IMG/VR virus record: IMGVR_UViG_3300023284_001280
Coordinates: 1-45,642 of that record
Source: a virus
Length of the DNA stretch: 45,642 nt
Strand: one strand, 5' to 3'
Made by a program: the position numbers and the translations under genes. The notes beneath the pieces were generated by a model, which saw only the letters and a list, made by a program, of their open reading frames with translations, did not search any database and had not been told where the DNA came from. Shown in pieces: positions 1 through 8,601 of this stretch (its first letter is position 1; each line of letters opens with the position of its first letter).

Positions 1-10
1 GGTAAAGCAT
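1..10 (-). CDS. Start of a leftward gene cut by the window edge
   Basis: A minus-strand ATG lies at positions 10-8, two bases after the palindrome ATTTCCTAGGAAAT, whose AGGAAA half would serve as a ribosome binding site. Only three codons (M-L-Y) are inside the window, so the product is unknown. The reason to believe it is that the same palindrome precedes start codons at three other places. It would be co-directional with, and just downstream of, the terminase small subunit gene. Confidence 0.25.
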
Positions 11-12
11 GT

Positions 13-26
13 ATTTCCTAGGAAAT
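13..26. promoter_or_regulatory. Palindrome ATTTCCTAGGAAAT, copy 1
   Basis: A perfect 14-bp palindrome that contains the TAG stop of the terminase small subunit gene (minus strand, 20-18) and ends two bases before the next leftward ATG. Related palindromes are at 11611, 23929, 33397, 38208 and 42573. It could be an operator, or an RNA hairpin that hides the AGGAAA ribosome binding site; the sequence does not decide. Confidence 0.55.
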
Positions 27-608
27 GTCTTCCAGGATACGATCTGGCATTCCCTCGAGATGAGATGCCAGGACCGTCAAGGCGCCAACGGTTTCCTTGC
101 GGACCGTTTCGGTCAACTCGGTGGCCACCTTCTTTGGGAATCGAGGTTGCAGCTGACCCGGGATCCGTTCCATCGTTCGCCTGAAAATTACCAAGGCCTC
201 GGCAATCTCCCGCTCGACGTCCGCCCGATACAGCAGGTCACCACTGAGTTGCTGGATTTCGACTTCCCGTTTGGTGGCGTTGGCCTCGGACAGCCTGGCG
301 TCGGCCAGTCGCTTGCGACCGAGGGGACTGTCGTCGGCCGCGGCCTTATCTTGTCTCTTCGGAAGAGTTTCGCGTTCTAGCTTCCATCGAATAATGTCGG
401 CCAAGGGATAGGCGCCGCGCTGGCCAGGCATTCCGCCCACTTTACGCCAAGAGGTTTTCACGGTGTTCGTAGTCACGCCAAACATATTGGCGATTTCAGA
501 AAACGATTTGAGAATCAATTTGCCCGCGATCAACTGTGCCGCTTCGATGTCTTGGTGAAACAAACGAACGATTAGCTCGCCGAGGGGCGGTGTTTTTTTC
601 TTCGCCAT
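18..608 (-). CDS. Terminase small subunit (Nu1-like DNA packaging protein)
   Basis: A 196-residue protein that would recognise phage DNA and deliver it to the large subunit for packaging. Residues about 35-70 look like a winged helix-turn-helix (SEIANMFGVTTNTVKTSWRK), as in the Nu1/DUF1441 group. The middle (about 95-130) is the charged helix typical of this group (LADARLSEANATKREVEIQQ), and the C-terminal part would contact TerL. The start ATG at 608 is the only good one; the stop TAG lies in the palindrome at 13-26. Unusually, the gene is divergent from the large subunit gene 118 bp away, whereas these two genes are normally co-directional. Assignment rests on domain pattern plus position; another HTH packaging or regulatory protein is possible. 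Confidence 0.7.
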   Translation of the reverse strand: MAKKKTPPLGELIVRLFHQDIEAAQLIAGKLILKSFSEIANMFGVTTNTVKTSWRKVGGMPGQRGAYPLADIIRWKLERETLPKRQDKAAADDSPLGRKRLADARLSEANATKREVEIQQLSGDLLYRADVEREIAEALVIFRRTMERIPGQLQPRFPKKVATELTETVRKETVGALTVLASHLEGMPDRILEDIS

Positions 609-725
609 GCGTTGAATCTTAATCCGAAAAACCGCTAGTCGCCCTTAAAACCAGAAGGGGGGGAGGGGGCCAAATTTCAAAACCAAATTGATCATTCACG
701 GATCTCTCCGGATCTATGGTCGATC
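609..725. promoter_or_regulatory. Divergent intergenic region between terminase genes
   Basis: This 117-bp gap separates the leftward small subunit gene from the rightward head operon. It must hold, or lie near, signals for both directions. A strong purine block, A-G8-A-G5-type at about 655-669, could be a ribosome binding site for TerL if a non-ATG start upstream of 726 is used. No convincing -35/-10 pair was found. A cos or pac site could be here, but there is no direct evidence. Confidence 0.35.
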
Positions 726-2654
726 TTGCGCCCTCCCAAACGGGTCCGCAGTTGGGATTGGATCTGTGAACATATTAAAGACAAAGACGGTACTCCGTTT
801 GATCCGGATGGCTTCCCGCATTGCGAAGGTGTGGCCGACGCTTTCGACGATCCGAGCATCCGGACGATCGTCATGCAATGGGCCACCCGGATCGGTAAGA
901 CATTTATCTGCGAATCGCTGGATATGAAAATGTGGGCCACGGCACCGGCACCCTCGGCCTTCATTTCTAGCTCCAAGAAACTTGCTACCGAAACGGTCCG
1001 GGAGGAATTCTACAAGATGCTGGAATTCTGCGATCCGTTGAAGGACCAGTTGAAGCCGGCCATGCGACGGAGCAATTCACGGATCGACCTGGCCTATTGT
1101 GGTTGCCGCGTTGGCTGGGCAGGATCCGAGTCCACCATGAGCGGCTACGGCGCTTTTTTGATGCACCTTAATGAAGTCGACAAATGGCCTTACTCTGAAT
1201 CTCTCGAGGGCGATCGCCTCGAACAAGCCCTGGAGCGATCGATCAAGCAGTTTCCGGATCACAAGAATTTCATTGAATCCACACCTACTACCGAAGAAGC
1301 CAGCCGGGTCAACGCCTGGTACCTGAATTCAAACCAAAACCAGAGGCAGGTCCCTTGCCCAAAATGCGGCAAGTACCAGGTCCTCAAATGCGGCGATGGG
1401 ATTCCAGGTACCGGGGGCCTGGTCTGGAATCGACTGAAAGATGGCACCGAAGATCCCCAGCTGGCTTACGAGACGGCCCGTTATGAATGCCAGTATTGTT
1501 TGAAGACAATACACGACGAACACCGCCCGAAGCTCATGCGGAGCGGCCTATGGGTTCCAGCAGGCCAATGGGCGGACAAACGTGGACGGCTCAAAGGGAC
1601 ACCGACCAGGCAGGGTCATATCTGGGGGTCTAAACTGTCCTCCCTTTACAGTCTACGAATCCGATGGGGTGACTACGCTCGAAAGAAAGTGGCAAGCAAC
1701 CGCCGGCCAGGCTTGCGTCGGGCCTTCATTAACCTGTGGGAAGGTGAACCCTATGCGCCGCGTAAAAGCAAGCTAACTCCGGAAGAATTGGGTGAACGGC
1801 TCAACTTGAAATATTCGAAGGGCGTGGTGCCGGCAGCCGCCAGTTTCTTGACCTGTGGAATCGACGTCCAGGAGTGGGGCTTCGTCTATTTCGTAGCTGC
1901 CTGGGGTTCGGGTGAAAAGGGTTGGCTTGTGGATTGGGGCTATTTGGATGAACTCCAAGACGTCGAAAATTTGCTTGGAGGAAGTTATCCCTGGTCGAAT
2001 AAGAAAACTCAAATGCCGATCGTATTGACTCTGATGGATTCTGGAAATGATACAGCCCGGGTCTACAAATTTTGCAAAAGGGTCAGCAGGGTAGGCCGAT
2101 ACGTGTGGGCTTGTACAGGTGAGAAAATGTCTCTGGGTGGAGAGCCCTTCCGAAAGGTCATCCTCGGGAAAGGGCGGGGAGGTCGAAAAAACAAACGGGC
2201 ACGCCGGGCGGCTTTGACAGCTCGAGGTCAGATCCTAGTACACGTTGCCGTCAACTTCTGGGAAGAATTGATCCAGGATTATTTTGACAAGATGAATCCC
2301 GGTGAACCCGGTTCCTTTGCCTTTCCAGTCGAAGCCGCCACGGACGCTGAACTCTGCTTGCAATTACTCAATGGAATGCAATCTGAAAAATTGAATCGCC
2401 GGAATGTCCACGAAGGTTTATGGATGAAACGGTGGCCCGACGAAGCGAATGATTTTCGCGATACCCTCAGATATGCACGTTGTGCTGCTGAATTATATTC
2501 GCGCGGCAAATGGAGCCGGACCAGGCCGGCGGCAAAGAAATTCCTGGATTCCAAGGCGCCACCTATGGAAGTAGCTCCCGACGGCCGGATTGTGAGAAAG
2601 GTACACGTCCAGCGCAAGAAACATAAAATCAGAAAGCGTGGTCAGAGGCAATGA
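726..2654 (+). CDS. Terminase large subunit (GpA/PF05876-like)
   Basis: The ATPase/nuclease motor that cuts concatemers and pumps DNA into the prohead. Residues 53-60 (ATRIGKTF) match the degenerate Walker A of lambda GpA-type terminases. A CPKC...CQYC zinc-finger-like insert at about 190-240 is usual in this family. The C-terminal half has RNase H-fold nuclease features: GIDVQ near residue 380 and TLMDSGND near 438. The 642-residue length fits the family. The given start is a TTG; no ATG is in frame. The frame stays open upstream to 639 and reads protein-like (SPDLWSILRPPKR), so translation may begin earlier at a rare codon such as ATT 687. Its stop overlaps the next ATG (ATGA). Confidence 0.93.
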   Translation: MRPPKRVRSWDWICEHIKDKDGTPFDPDGFPHCEGVADAFDDPSIRTIVMQWATRIGKTFICESLDMKMWATAPAPSAFISSSKKLATETVREEFYKMLEFCDPLKDQLKPAMRRSNSRIDLAYCGCRVGWAGSESTMSGYGAFLMHLNEVDKWPYSESLEGDRLEQALERSIKQFPDHKNFIESTPTTEEASRVNAWYLNSNQNQRQVPCPKCGKYQVLKCGDGIPGTGGLVWNRLKDGTEDPQLAYETARYECQYCLKTIHDEHRPKLMRSGLWVPAGQWADKRGRLKGTPTRQGHIWGSKLSSLYSLRIRWGDYARKKVASNRRPGLRRAFINLWEGEPYAPRKSKLTPEELGERLNLKYSKGVVPAAASFLTCGIDVQEWGFVYFVAAWGSGEKGWLVDWGYLDELQDVENLLGGSYPWSNKKTQMPIVLTLMDSGNDTARVYKFCKRVSRVGRYVWACTGEKMSLGGEPFRKVILGKGRGGRKNKRARRAALTARGQILVHVAVNFWEELIQDYFDKMNPGEPGSFAFPVEAATDAELCLQLLNGMQSEKLNRRNVHEGLWMKRWPDEANDFRDTLRYARCAAELYSRGKWSRTRPAAKKFLDSKAPPMEVAPDGRIVRKVHVQRKKHKIRKRGQRQ

Positions 2655-2911
2655 TCAAACAAAACAAGTTTCCGAAGTCCGGACCGCACAAGAGCGGCGA
2701 CCAGTGCCCAAAGTGTTCCGGATATTTTGGTATCTATTGTAGCCGCATTCAAAGATTTCACCGGGTCCGGTATCTCAGGTGTACAAGTTGTAACTTCAAA
2801 CCAGTATTGAACCTATGGGTCGTGGCCTTTGAAAACTTGGCCGCATGGCAACGTGCTAAGTATGCGTACCAAAATTCCAAGCGCGATCCCCGCCAACAGC
2901 CCCCAGACTGA
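2651..2911 (+). CDS. Small zinc-ribbon protein
   Basis: An 86-residue basic protein, translationally coupled to TerL by an ATGA overlap. CPKC at 19-22 and CTSC at 44-47 form a four-cysteine zinc-ribbon pattern; the rest is aromatic and basic, which would suit nucleic acid or protein contact. It sits between terminase and the head connector, so a packaging accessory role is possible, but no named family was recognised. Confidence 0.7.
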   Translation: MIKQNKFPKSGPHKSGDQCPKCSGYFGIYCSRIQRFHRVRYLRCTSCNFKPVLNLWVVAFENLAAWQRAKYAYQNSKRDPRQQPPD

Positions 2912-2964
2912 AATAATCAAGAGATTTGTAATTTGTGATTTGCGATTCAGTCTGAGATTTCTCT

Positions 2965-3237
2965 ATGGGTTTTGGATTCACTCCAGCCACGGGCACTGAC
3001 GCGGAACTACTCGAATTGGTACGCGAAGCTATCGCGACGGTTTGTGCGAACGGTCAGAGCTACACGATTCGTAACCGTGAGTACACCGCCGCAGATTTAG
3101 ATGATCTTTTTAAATGGGAAGATTTTCTAAGTAGGCGAATCAGTGGAGCCACAAACGGTTTAGTAAGAAGTTTCGCAAGACCCAATCGCCGGATACCAAA
3201 TCGATTCAACAATTCCGATGACTTCAACGACTGTTAA
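2965..3237 (+). CDS. gpW-like head-tail connector
   Basis: A 90-residue protein that fits the lambda gpW family: a helix (ELLELVREAIATVCANGQS), a short beta hairpin (YTIRNREYTAADL) and a second helix (LFKWEDFLSRRI). In lambda, gpW joins the portal after packaging and provides the tail attachment base. Its position directly before the portal gene, with its stop codon immediately followed by the portal ATG, is the usual lambda-type order. The upstream 50 bp is AT-rich with repeated ATTTG-type words, whose meaning is unclear. Confidence 0.75.
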   Translation: MGFGFTPATGTDAELLELVREAIATVCANGQSYTIRNREYTAADLDDLFKWEDFLSRRISGATNGLVRSFARPNRRIPNRFNNSDDFNDC

Positions 3238-4956
3238 ATGAAGAAAAGACGACGTCCTAAAATCAGAAAACAATTGGCGCGAAGCCGAGGAGGTAGGTGG
3301 GTTTCCGGCGCCGGCCGCATGTTTATGTCGATGTTGTCTTCTCTACCAATTGCTTTGGATTCAGCCATCTTCGCAATCGCGCCCGTATCGGGTGAGAAGC
3401 GACGGCGCGCCAGAAAAAAGGATCAGTGGCTAAAAAAACAAAACGACTTTCTTGAGCGAGAAATGCTCAGTCGTTTTGAAGCCGCGGACGATCCCGAAAT
3501 CCGTCGTAAACGGTGGCTCACGTCTGGTATCGGATTCGATGCCATCGACGAAGACCGGCTTGAAACACTCCGGGATCGATCGCAAGAGCTATGGGATGAC
3601 GACAATTATGCCAAGGGCGCCATCGAAGGCCGAGTCAAGCAAGTCGTAGGATTGGGATTGAATCCACAATCCAAGATCAGGGAAATGGATGGGATCACAC
3701 AAGATCAGGCCGATGAAATCAACTCGCAATTGGAACAAAAATTCAAAGTATGGAAAATGGCTTGTGGGCCTCAACAGCAATCACTCTGGCAATTGCAGCG
3801 AATGGCCGAACGGGGTAGCGCAATTAAGGGTGAGTCTTTTCTCATCCTATCCGATCGAGCCGCTTCAGACTCTTTTATCCAACCGCCGGTTCCACTGAAG
3901 GTCGAAGTCATTGATGCGAACCGATGCGAGACACCCCCGGGTTTGGGTGGTGATCGCAAGGTTCGCTTGGGAATCGAATATGCGGCCGCTACAGGCGATC
4001 AGGCCAATATCATCGTTGCCTATCATTTCCGCACGAACAGAGCCGACGGCACTCTCGAACATAAGAGAATCAAAGCGCGTTTTCCCAACGGCCAACTAAA
4101 AGTCCTCCACCTGTTCGACCAACAATTACCAGATCAAACCCGTGGTCTTCCATGGCTGGTTGCCGCAATGAACAACTTGCGGGATCTCAAAGACGCTACC
4201 GAAGCCAGGCTAATTTGTTTTCAGGTCCAAAGTTTATTTTGTGCATTTGTTCACACGAACAGCGATCCGGAAGATCTCGCAAAAGCGACGTCGACCGATA
4301 CAAAAAACGGGGATCGTCAAGAGGATATGGCGCCTGGCCAGATCAACTATTTGGGAACTGATGAAGAAATCGAATTTGCTGATCCGAACCAGCCCGGTGC
4401 TGAATTCAAAGAATTCATCAAAACCCATCTCCACGGTGTGGCAGCCGCGGCAGACTTTCCTTACGAACTACTCAATAAAGATTGGGAGTCCACCACCTTT
4501 TCATCTGGCCGCCTATCACTCTTGGATGGCCGTCTGACTTTCCGGACTTGGCAACAACTCCATAACGAAAAATCCAACAATCCTATTTGGCAGCGATTCG
4601 TTTTGGAATGCGTCATTGCAGGTGAAGTCTCGATTTCACTTCGGACATTCAATGAGAATCCGGAATTGTTTTGCTGTGCCGTCGAGTGGAAGGGAACTGG
4701 CTGGCCAGCCCTCCAGCCCGAAAAAGAAGTTCGCGCCGCCAAGGAGGCGATCGATAGTGGCATGGATACACGGCAGAACTACATCACCAGCCAAGGCGGT
4801 GATTTCGATGACGTGGTCAAGCAGCTCCAGCGCGAGAAGGAAGTTTTGGAAGCCGCAGGTCTGCCCACAACGATGGCGCTGATGAATCGACCTGGCCAGC
4901 AAGATCAAGAAAACAACGAAGTCCCAGAACGAACCCCTGCGGGAGCCCCGACATGA
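3238..4956 (+). CDS. Portal protein (lambda GpB family)
   Basis: A 572-residue portal, the dodecameric DNA channel at the capsid vertex. Family features are visible: an N-terminal basic arm, the RSQELWDDDNYAKGAIEG block near 110-130 typical of PF05136, an ENxxR-like conserved region VIDANRCETP near 220, and the C-terminal WPALQPEKEVRAAKEAIDSG block near 500 that is close to diagnostic. The low-complexity tail (QDQENNEVPERTPAGAPT) is common. The stop overlaps the next ATG by four bases. Confidence 0.93.
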   Translation: MKKRRRPKIRKQLARSRGGRWVSGAGRMFMSMLSSLPIALDSAIFAIAPVSGEKRRRARKKDQWLKKQNDFLEREMLSRFEAADDPEIRRKRWLTSGIGFDAIDEDRLETLRDRSQELWDDDNYAKGAIEGRVKQVVGLGLNPQSKIREMDGITQDQADEINSQLEQKFKVWKMACGPQQQSLWQLQRMAERGSAIKGESFLILSDRAASDSFIQPPVPLKVEVIDANRCETPPGLGGDRKVRLGIEYAAATGDQANIIVAYHFRTNRADGTLEHKRIKARFPNGQLKVLHLFDQQLPDQTRGLPWLVAAMNNLRDLKDATEARLICFQVQSLFCAFVHTNSDPEDLAKATSTDTKNGDRQEDMAPGQINYLGTDEEIEFADPNQPGAEFKEFIKTHLHGVAAAADFPYELLNKDWESTTFSSGRLSLLDGRLTFRTWQQLHNEKSNNPIWQRFVLECVIAGEVSISLRTFNENPELFCCAVEWKGTGWPALQPEKEVRAAKEAIDSGMDTRQNYITSQGGDFDDVVKQLQREKEVLEAAGLPTTMALMNRPGQQDQENNEVPERTPAGAPT

Positions 4957-6263
4957 GCCGTTTCATCATTGAATTGCCCAATCCGGAATATTTTCGTGCA
5001 ACGCCAAAACTTGGATTGGATTCCGGAGCCCGAGTCGATCGGGAAAACCGAGTCATCCATGGCGCGACTTTAATTCAAAAAGGCCCGATCAATGACGACC
5101 GGAAGGTTCGTGTTGACGACACGACACTGAAACAAGTCGAACAAATGGTCAACGAGAAAGAGGGTGGGATGAAATCCAGATTTGGGCATCCAAACATGTC
5201 CGACGATGGATCACCACGTAAATTTCTCGGTGTCATTAAAAACGCTCGTATCGAAGGCGACAAGGCATTAGGTGATCTGCACCTACACGATTCATCCTTC
5301 AAAAGCACAAATTACGGTGAACAGGTTTTAGACCTGGCCGATGACCATCCAGACCAATTTGGAATGTCTCTCGCCCCAAAGTGGGATTACGAGGCCATGA
5401 AGAAAACAAAAGAGGAAGTTGATGGCGAAGAAACGGAAGCGCTTCGCTTTAAGAAACTGCGAGCTATCGACGTGGTCGATGAACCCGCGGCGACAAGGGA
5501 CGGCATGTTTTCTGCGAAGGACGTTAGTGATCTGCCCGACGTCGCCACTCAATTATTGAATTATTTCTTCCCCGAAGCCTCCCCCGATGTAATCGAGGAA
5601 CGGACAGGGGATTTTCTCAAGCGATATATTCGCAACCGATTTGGAGATCCTGAAATGAACGATCAAATCTTGGCCGAAACCAAAGAGGCCATCACAAACT
5701 TGCAGGGCCAATACAAAACGATCATCGAAAAGATCGAAGCCGGTGAAAAATCAGAAGATTTCAAAAAGGAATTAGCTTCTGTCACCGAAGGCCTGGCATC
5801 GCTCACCAAGACGATGGATTCGCTCAAGGCCGGCGGCGGGTCCGCGGGTTCCGATGATCCAAGCCGCCAGGCATCTGACGAAGCCGCGGCCGCGCTGGCC
5901 ACTTCACTTTGCGAACGGGCAAGTGAAATCACTTTGGCTTGTAACCTGGCCGGCGTTCCGAAATTAGCATCCGACTGGATCCTGGACGAAAAACTATCGA
6001 TTAACGATGTCCGGAAAAATATCCTCGAGAACCAGGCCAAAACGAACAGTGGCCTAGGTCAACAGAACAACCAAGAAGATGAAAACGAGAAAAAGGATCC
6101 GGTCAACGAAAAGCTCGGTAAAGAGTACGACAAGCAAAAGGAAGAATACGAAAAACTTCATTTAAGTCGCGAAGATTACATCGCGACCAACCGGATCAAT
6201 CTTGGTCTGGACGAACTGGAAGTCGGAAAGGACCACAAAGAAAAAGCCGCCGCCCAAGTTTAG
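4953..6263 (+). CDS. Putative prohead protease-scaffold fusion
   Basis: 436 residues between portal and capsid genes, where head maturation proteases sit. The N-terminal 190 residues contain conserved-looking blocks (SRFGHPNMSDD, FLGVIKNARIEGDKALGDLH, AIDVVDEPAATRDGMFSA) resembling phage protease domains that release and shape the capsid. The C-terminal part from about 240 is charged and helical (EAITNLQGQYKTIIEKIEAG, KLGKEYDKQKEEYEKLHLSR), as expected of a scaffold domain. Catalytic residues cannot be assigned with confidence; His78 of FGHP is one candidate. Function rests on architecture and position. Confidence 0.7.
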   Translation: MSRFIIELPNPEYFRATPKLGLDSGARVDRENRVIHGATLIQKGPINDDRKVRVDDTTLKQVEQMVNEKEGGMKSRFGHPNMSDDGSPRKFLGVIKNARIEGDKALGDLHLHDSSFKSTNYGEQVLDLADDHPDQFGMSLAPKWDYEAMKKTKEEVDGEETEALRFKKLRAIDVVDEPAATRDGMFSAKDVSDLPDVATQLLNYFFPEASPDVIEERTGDFLKRYIRNRFGDPEMNDQILAETKEAITNLQGQYKTIIEKIEAGEKSEDFKKELASVTEGLASLTKTMDSLKAGGGSAGSDDPSRQASDEAAAALATSLCERASEITLACNLAGVPKLASDWILDEKLSINDVRKNILENQAKTNSGLGQQNNQEDENEKKDPVNEKLGKEYDKQKEEYEKLHLSREDYIATNRINLGLDELEVGKDHKEKAAAQV

Positions 6264-6323
6264 GCAAAACTAAACCGTAATTTTAACTAGCAACATATCT
6301 CAAACCTTTAGAGAGAAAAAATT

Positions 6324-7118
6324 ATGAGTACCGCAGAAAATCAAATCATCACCCGTCAAGAAGGTGATTGGATCAATGGCAAAGCAGCCGTGGTTCAGTT
6401 GTTCGGAGGCACGTTGGGTTATTATAACGCAACGGGTTTCATCGACGATAATACCGGAAACGGATTGAACAAATTCGCTGGTGTCGTCCGATGTGAAGTT
6501 GACAACAGTCTCGGTTCCGCTGGTGATCTGGACGTCAGTCTGTGGAATAAAGGCATTTTCGAATTCGATGGAACTGGATTCACTCAGGCGGACGAAGGAG
6601 AAGTCGTCTATGGGCTTGATAATTTTACAGTGAGCTTGGATCCAGGAACTTCTGGTGTTGCCATCGGCACTGTGAAAGAATTCGTTTCTTCCACGAGAAT
6701 CGCGATCGAAATCATGCCGGCGGGTGCCGGTGGTGGTTCGAAGCCACTCGAGGTTTTGTCTCGGACGTTCAGTTTCGGTGACATGAGTGATGGTGGTGGA
6801 ACCAGTGGTTTCATCGATTTCCTAGCTAGCCTTCCGGTTGGCGCCCACGTCATGGGATGGTCTGCCGACGTCACAGTGGGATTCACCGGCGACACGACTG
6901 CCGTCGTTCAGGTCGGTGTGTCTGGAGACGTCAACAAGTTCTCGGCGAACACCACGAAGAGTGTCTTGGCCGTGGCCAAAGTAGGAAGCCACGCATTGGC
7001 AGTCGACGGAGTTGTGGATTCAGCCGCGGCACCACGAGTCACTGTCACGGGAACGGCGGATTTCACGTCAATCTCGGCGGGCACAATGACCATGTCCGTT
7101 TATTACTATCCACTCTAA
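6324..7118 (+). CDS. Head decoration-like protein
   Basis: 264 residues, beta-rich, glycine- and threonine-rich. The N-terminal half (residues 1-130) resembles DUF2190-type capsid decoration proteins, which stabilise the head from outside: short strands followed by GxVxxxV turns and the DNFTVSLDPGTSGVAIG segment. The C-terminal half looks like a separate beta-sandwich that could project from the capsid. A ribosome binding site (AGAGAG) precedes the ATG, and the gene lies directly before the capsid gene, as decoration genes usually do. Confidence 0.65.
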   Translation: MSTAENQIITRQEGDWINGKAAVVQLFGGTLGYYNATGFIDDNTGNGLNKFAGVVRCEVDNSLGSAGDLDVSLWNKGIFEFDGTGFTQADEGEVVYGLDNFTVSLDPGTSGVAIGTVKEFVSSTRIAIEIMPAGAGGGSKPLEVLSRTFSFGDMSDGGGTSGFIDFLASLPVGAHVMGWSADVTVGFTGDTTAVVQVGVSGDVNKFSANTTKSVLAVAKVGSHALAVDGVVDSAAAPRVTVTGTADFTSISAGTMTMSVYYYPL

Positions 7119-7212
7119 AAATTGAAACAAGGAAATTGAGCGAACGGACGATCGCAATTTTGAAAATCATATTTCTGGGTTGGCGGACCCAATTTAACCG
7201 GAGAATTTAACA

Positions 7213-8133
7213 ATGGGACTCAATACCGCAAAAGAAACCGTGATTATGAATAATCTCACGTCCAAGTTTGACAACCGCGTCCGTGCCGCGGAACTCTTTT
7301 ACCCCGAAGTCTCGACCATTATGGACAGCGATCGTCGTCAGGAAGACTATGGAATGCTCGGCAATTCACCTGCCGTTCGCGAATGGTTGGGAGATCGAAA
7401 ATTCAAGGAACTGAGAAGCTCCGATTACTTCCTGAAAAACAAAAAGTGGGAAAGTTCCCTCAAGGTCGCCAAAGATGATATCTCCGACGACAATCTCGCC
7501 ATGTATCCGCCAATGATTAAGGATTTGGCTGACGAAGCCACTCATCATCCCGATGAGCTTCTCTTCGACACGCTGTTGGCCGGTGAATCGTCCGTCGGTT
7601 TCGACGGTCAGAATTTTTACGACACTGACCATGAGTGGGGTGATTCGGGCGTTCAGTCGAACGATTTAACCTTCAATGCGGTGGATCCAGATGACGTCAC
7701 CGTTGCGGAATTCGCCGATGCGTATGAAATCATGCGACAAGCATTTTTGACTTTCAAACGCGACAATGGAAAGACCTATGTTCGGCCAACAGTTAAGCCA
7801 CTAACGGGTCTGATGTTACTTGTCCCGATTGAATTGCAACTTACTGCGACCAAGGCGGTCACCCAGGAAATCACGGACACGGGTGAAAGCAACATCATCT
7901 TGGATTTACCCAGAATCTTAACGAGTGGTTTCTTGACCAATCAACGCAAGTTCTATTTGTTCAATCTCGATAGCTTGCTCATGCCCTTCATCTTTCAGGC
8001 CAGGGAATCTCTGAGTCGTGGAACGAAGGGGATCGGTGATCTCGAGACGCAAGAGATCAAGTTTATGACCCAAGCCAGATACAACGTCGGTTATCTGGCC
8101 TGGTGGAACACTGTTCTGACTCTCTTCAACTAA
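7213..8133 (+). CDS. Major capsid protein (Mu gpT-like)
   Basis: 306 residues with the Mu gpT/PF10124 pattern: SPAVREWLGDRKFKEL near 55-70, YFLKNKKWESSLKVAKDDI near 75-95, then a DDNLAMYPP block, and VGFDGQNFYDTDHEW near 135-150, which corresponds to the conserved DGQ-FFdtdH motif. These form the HK97-fold shell subunit. There is no obvious N-terminal delta domain, consistent with a separate scaffold in the gene upstream. GGAG upstream of the ATG is a good ribosome binding site. Confidence 0.9.
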   Translation: MGLNTAKETVIMNNLTSKFDNRVRAAELFYPEVSTIMDSDRRQEDYGMLGNSPAVREWLGDRKFKELRSSDYFLKNKKWESSLKVAKDDISDDNLAMYPPMIKDLADEATHHPDELLFDTLLAGESSVGFDGQNFYDTDHEWGDSGVQSNDLTFNAVDPDDVTVAEFADAYEIMRQAFLTFKRDNGKTYVRPTVKPLTGLMLLVPIELQLTATKAVTQEITDTGESNIILDLPRILTSGFLTNQRKFYLFNLDSLLMPFIFQARESLSRGTKGIGDLETQEIKFMTQARYNVGYLAWWNTVLTLFN

Positions 8134-8161
8134 ACCTAGCCGATCGAAAGAAACTTCGTTG

Positions 8162-8185
8162 CCGCGGACCCTCACGGGTCCGCGG
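8162..8185. terminator. GC-rich hairpin after the capsid gene
   Basis: A perfect 10-bp stem CCGCGGACCC / GGGTCCGCGG with loop TCAC, 28 bases after the capsid stop. There is no T-run, so it is not a classical intrinsic terminator. It may lower transcription into the genes downstream or protect the capsid mRNA 3' end, helping to set a high capsid dose. Confidence 0.6.
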
Positions 8186-8224
8186 TTGGCGGATTTCTCG
8201 AAGATTTTAACGAAAGGTAAAACC

Positions 8225-8587
8225 ATGAGTGAAAAAATGTACGCGGTGGCCCTCAAGGGAGGTTGGCAGGGAGTTTTCAATCGCCATACCCGAGACGAAC
8301 ACGGCAAAATTATCCCCAAACTGTCCATGACGTGGAATGCGGGACAAACCAGGCTGATCAATAAACAACAATTGGACGCCTGTAAGAAGGACATCGAAAA
8401 CGGCGTCCTGATCGTTAAGGAAGACAAACCAAAACCAAAAGAGCCCGACCATCAAACGCATGAACAAAAGATGGACGAGGCACATAAGAGACGAGCTGAC
8501 GAAAAGAAAAAGAAGTTAGCCAAAAAGAAGTTAGCCAAAAAGAAGTCAGCCAAAAAGAAGGCTGGCAAAAAGAAGTCGACAAAATAA
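8225..8587 (+). CDS. Small head-region protein with histone-like Lys tail
   Basis: 120 residues. The ATG at 8225 follows an AAGG ribosome binding site. The N-terminal 60 residues are a compact, unrecognised domain (YAVALKGGWQGVFNRH); the last 45 are a KKKLAKKKLAKKKSAKKK-type tract built from repeated 15-bp DNA units, like the histone H1 tail. Such tails bind DNA or acidic surfaces. Located just after the capsid gene, it could contact packaged DNA or the capsid interior, but no function is established. Confidence 0.75.
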   Translation: MSEKMYAVALKGGWQGVFNRHTRDEHGKIIPKLSMTWNAGQTRLINKQQLDACKKDIENGVLIVKEDKPKPKEPDHQTHEQKMDEAHKRRADEKKKKLAKKKLAKKKSAKKKAGKKKSTK

Positions 8588-8601
8588 CAAAGTGAGAAAG
8601 C

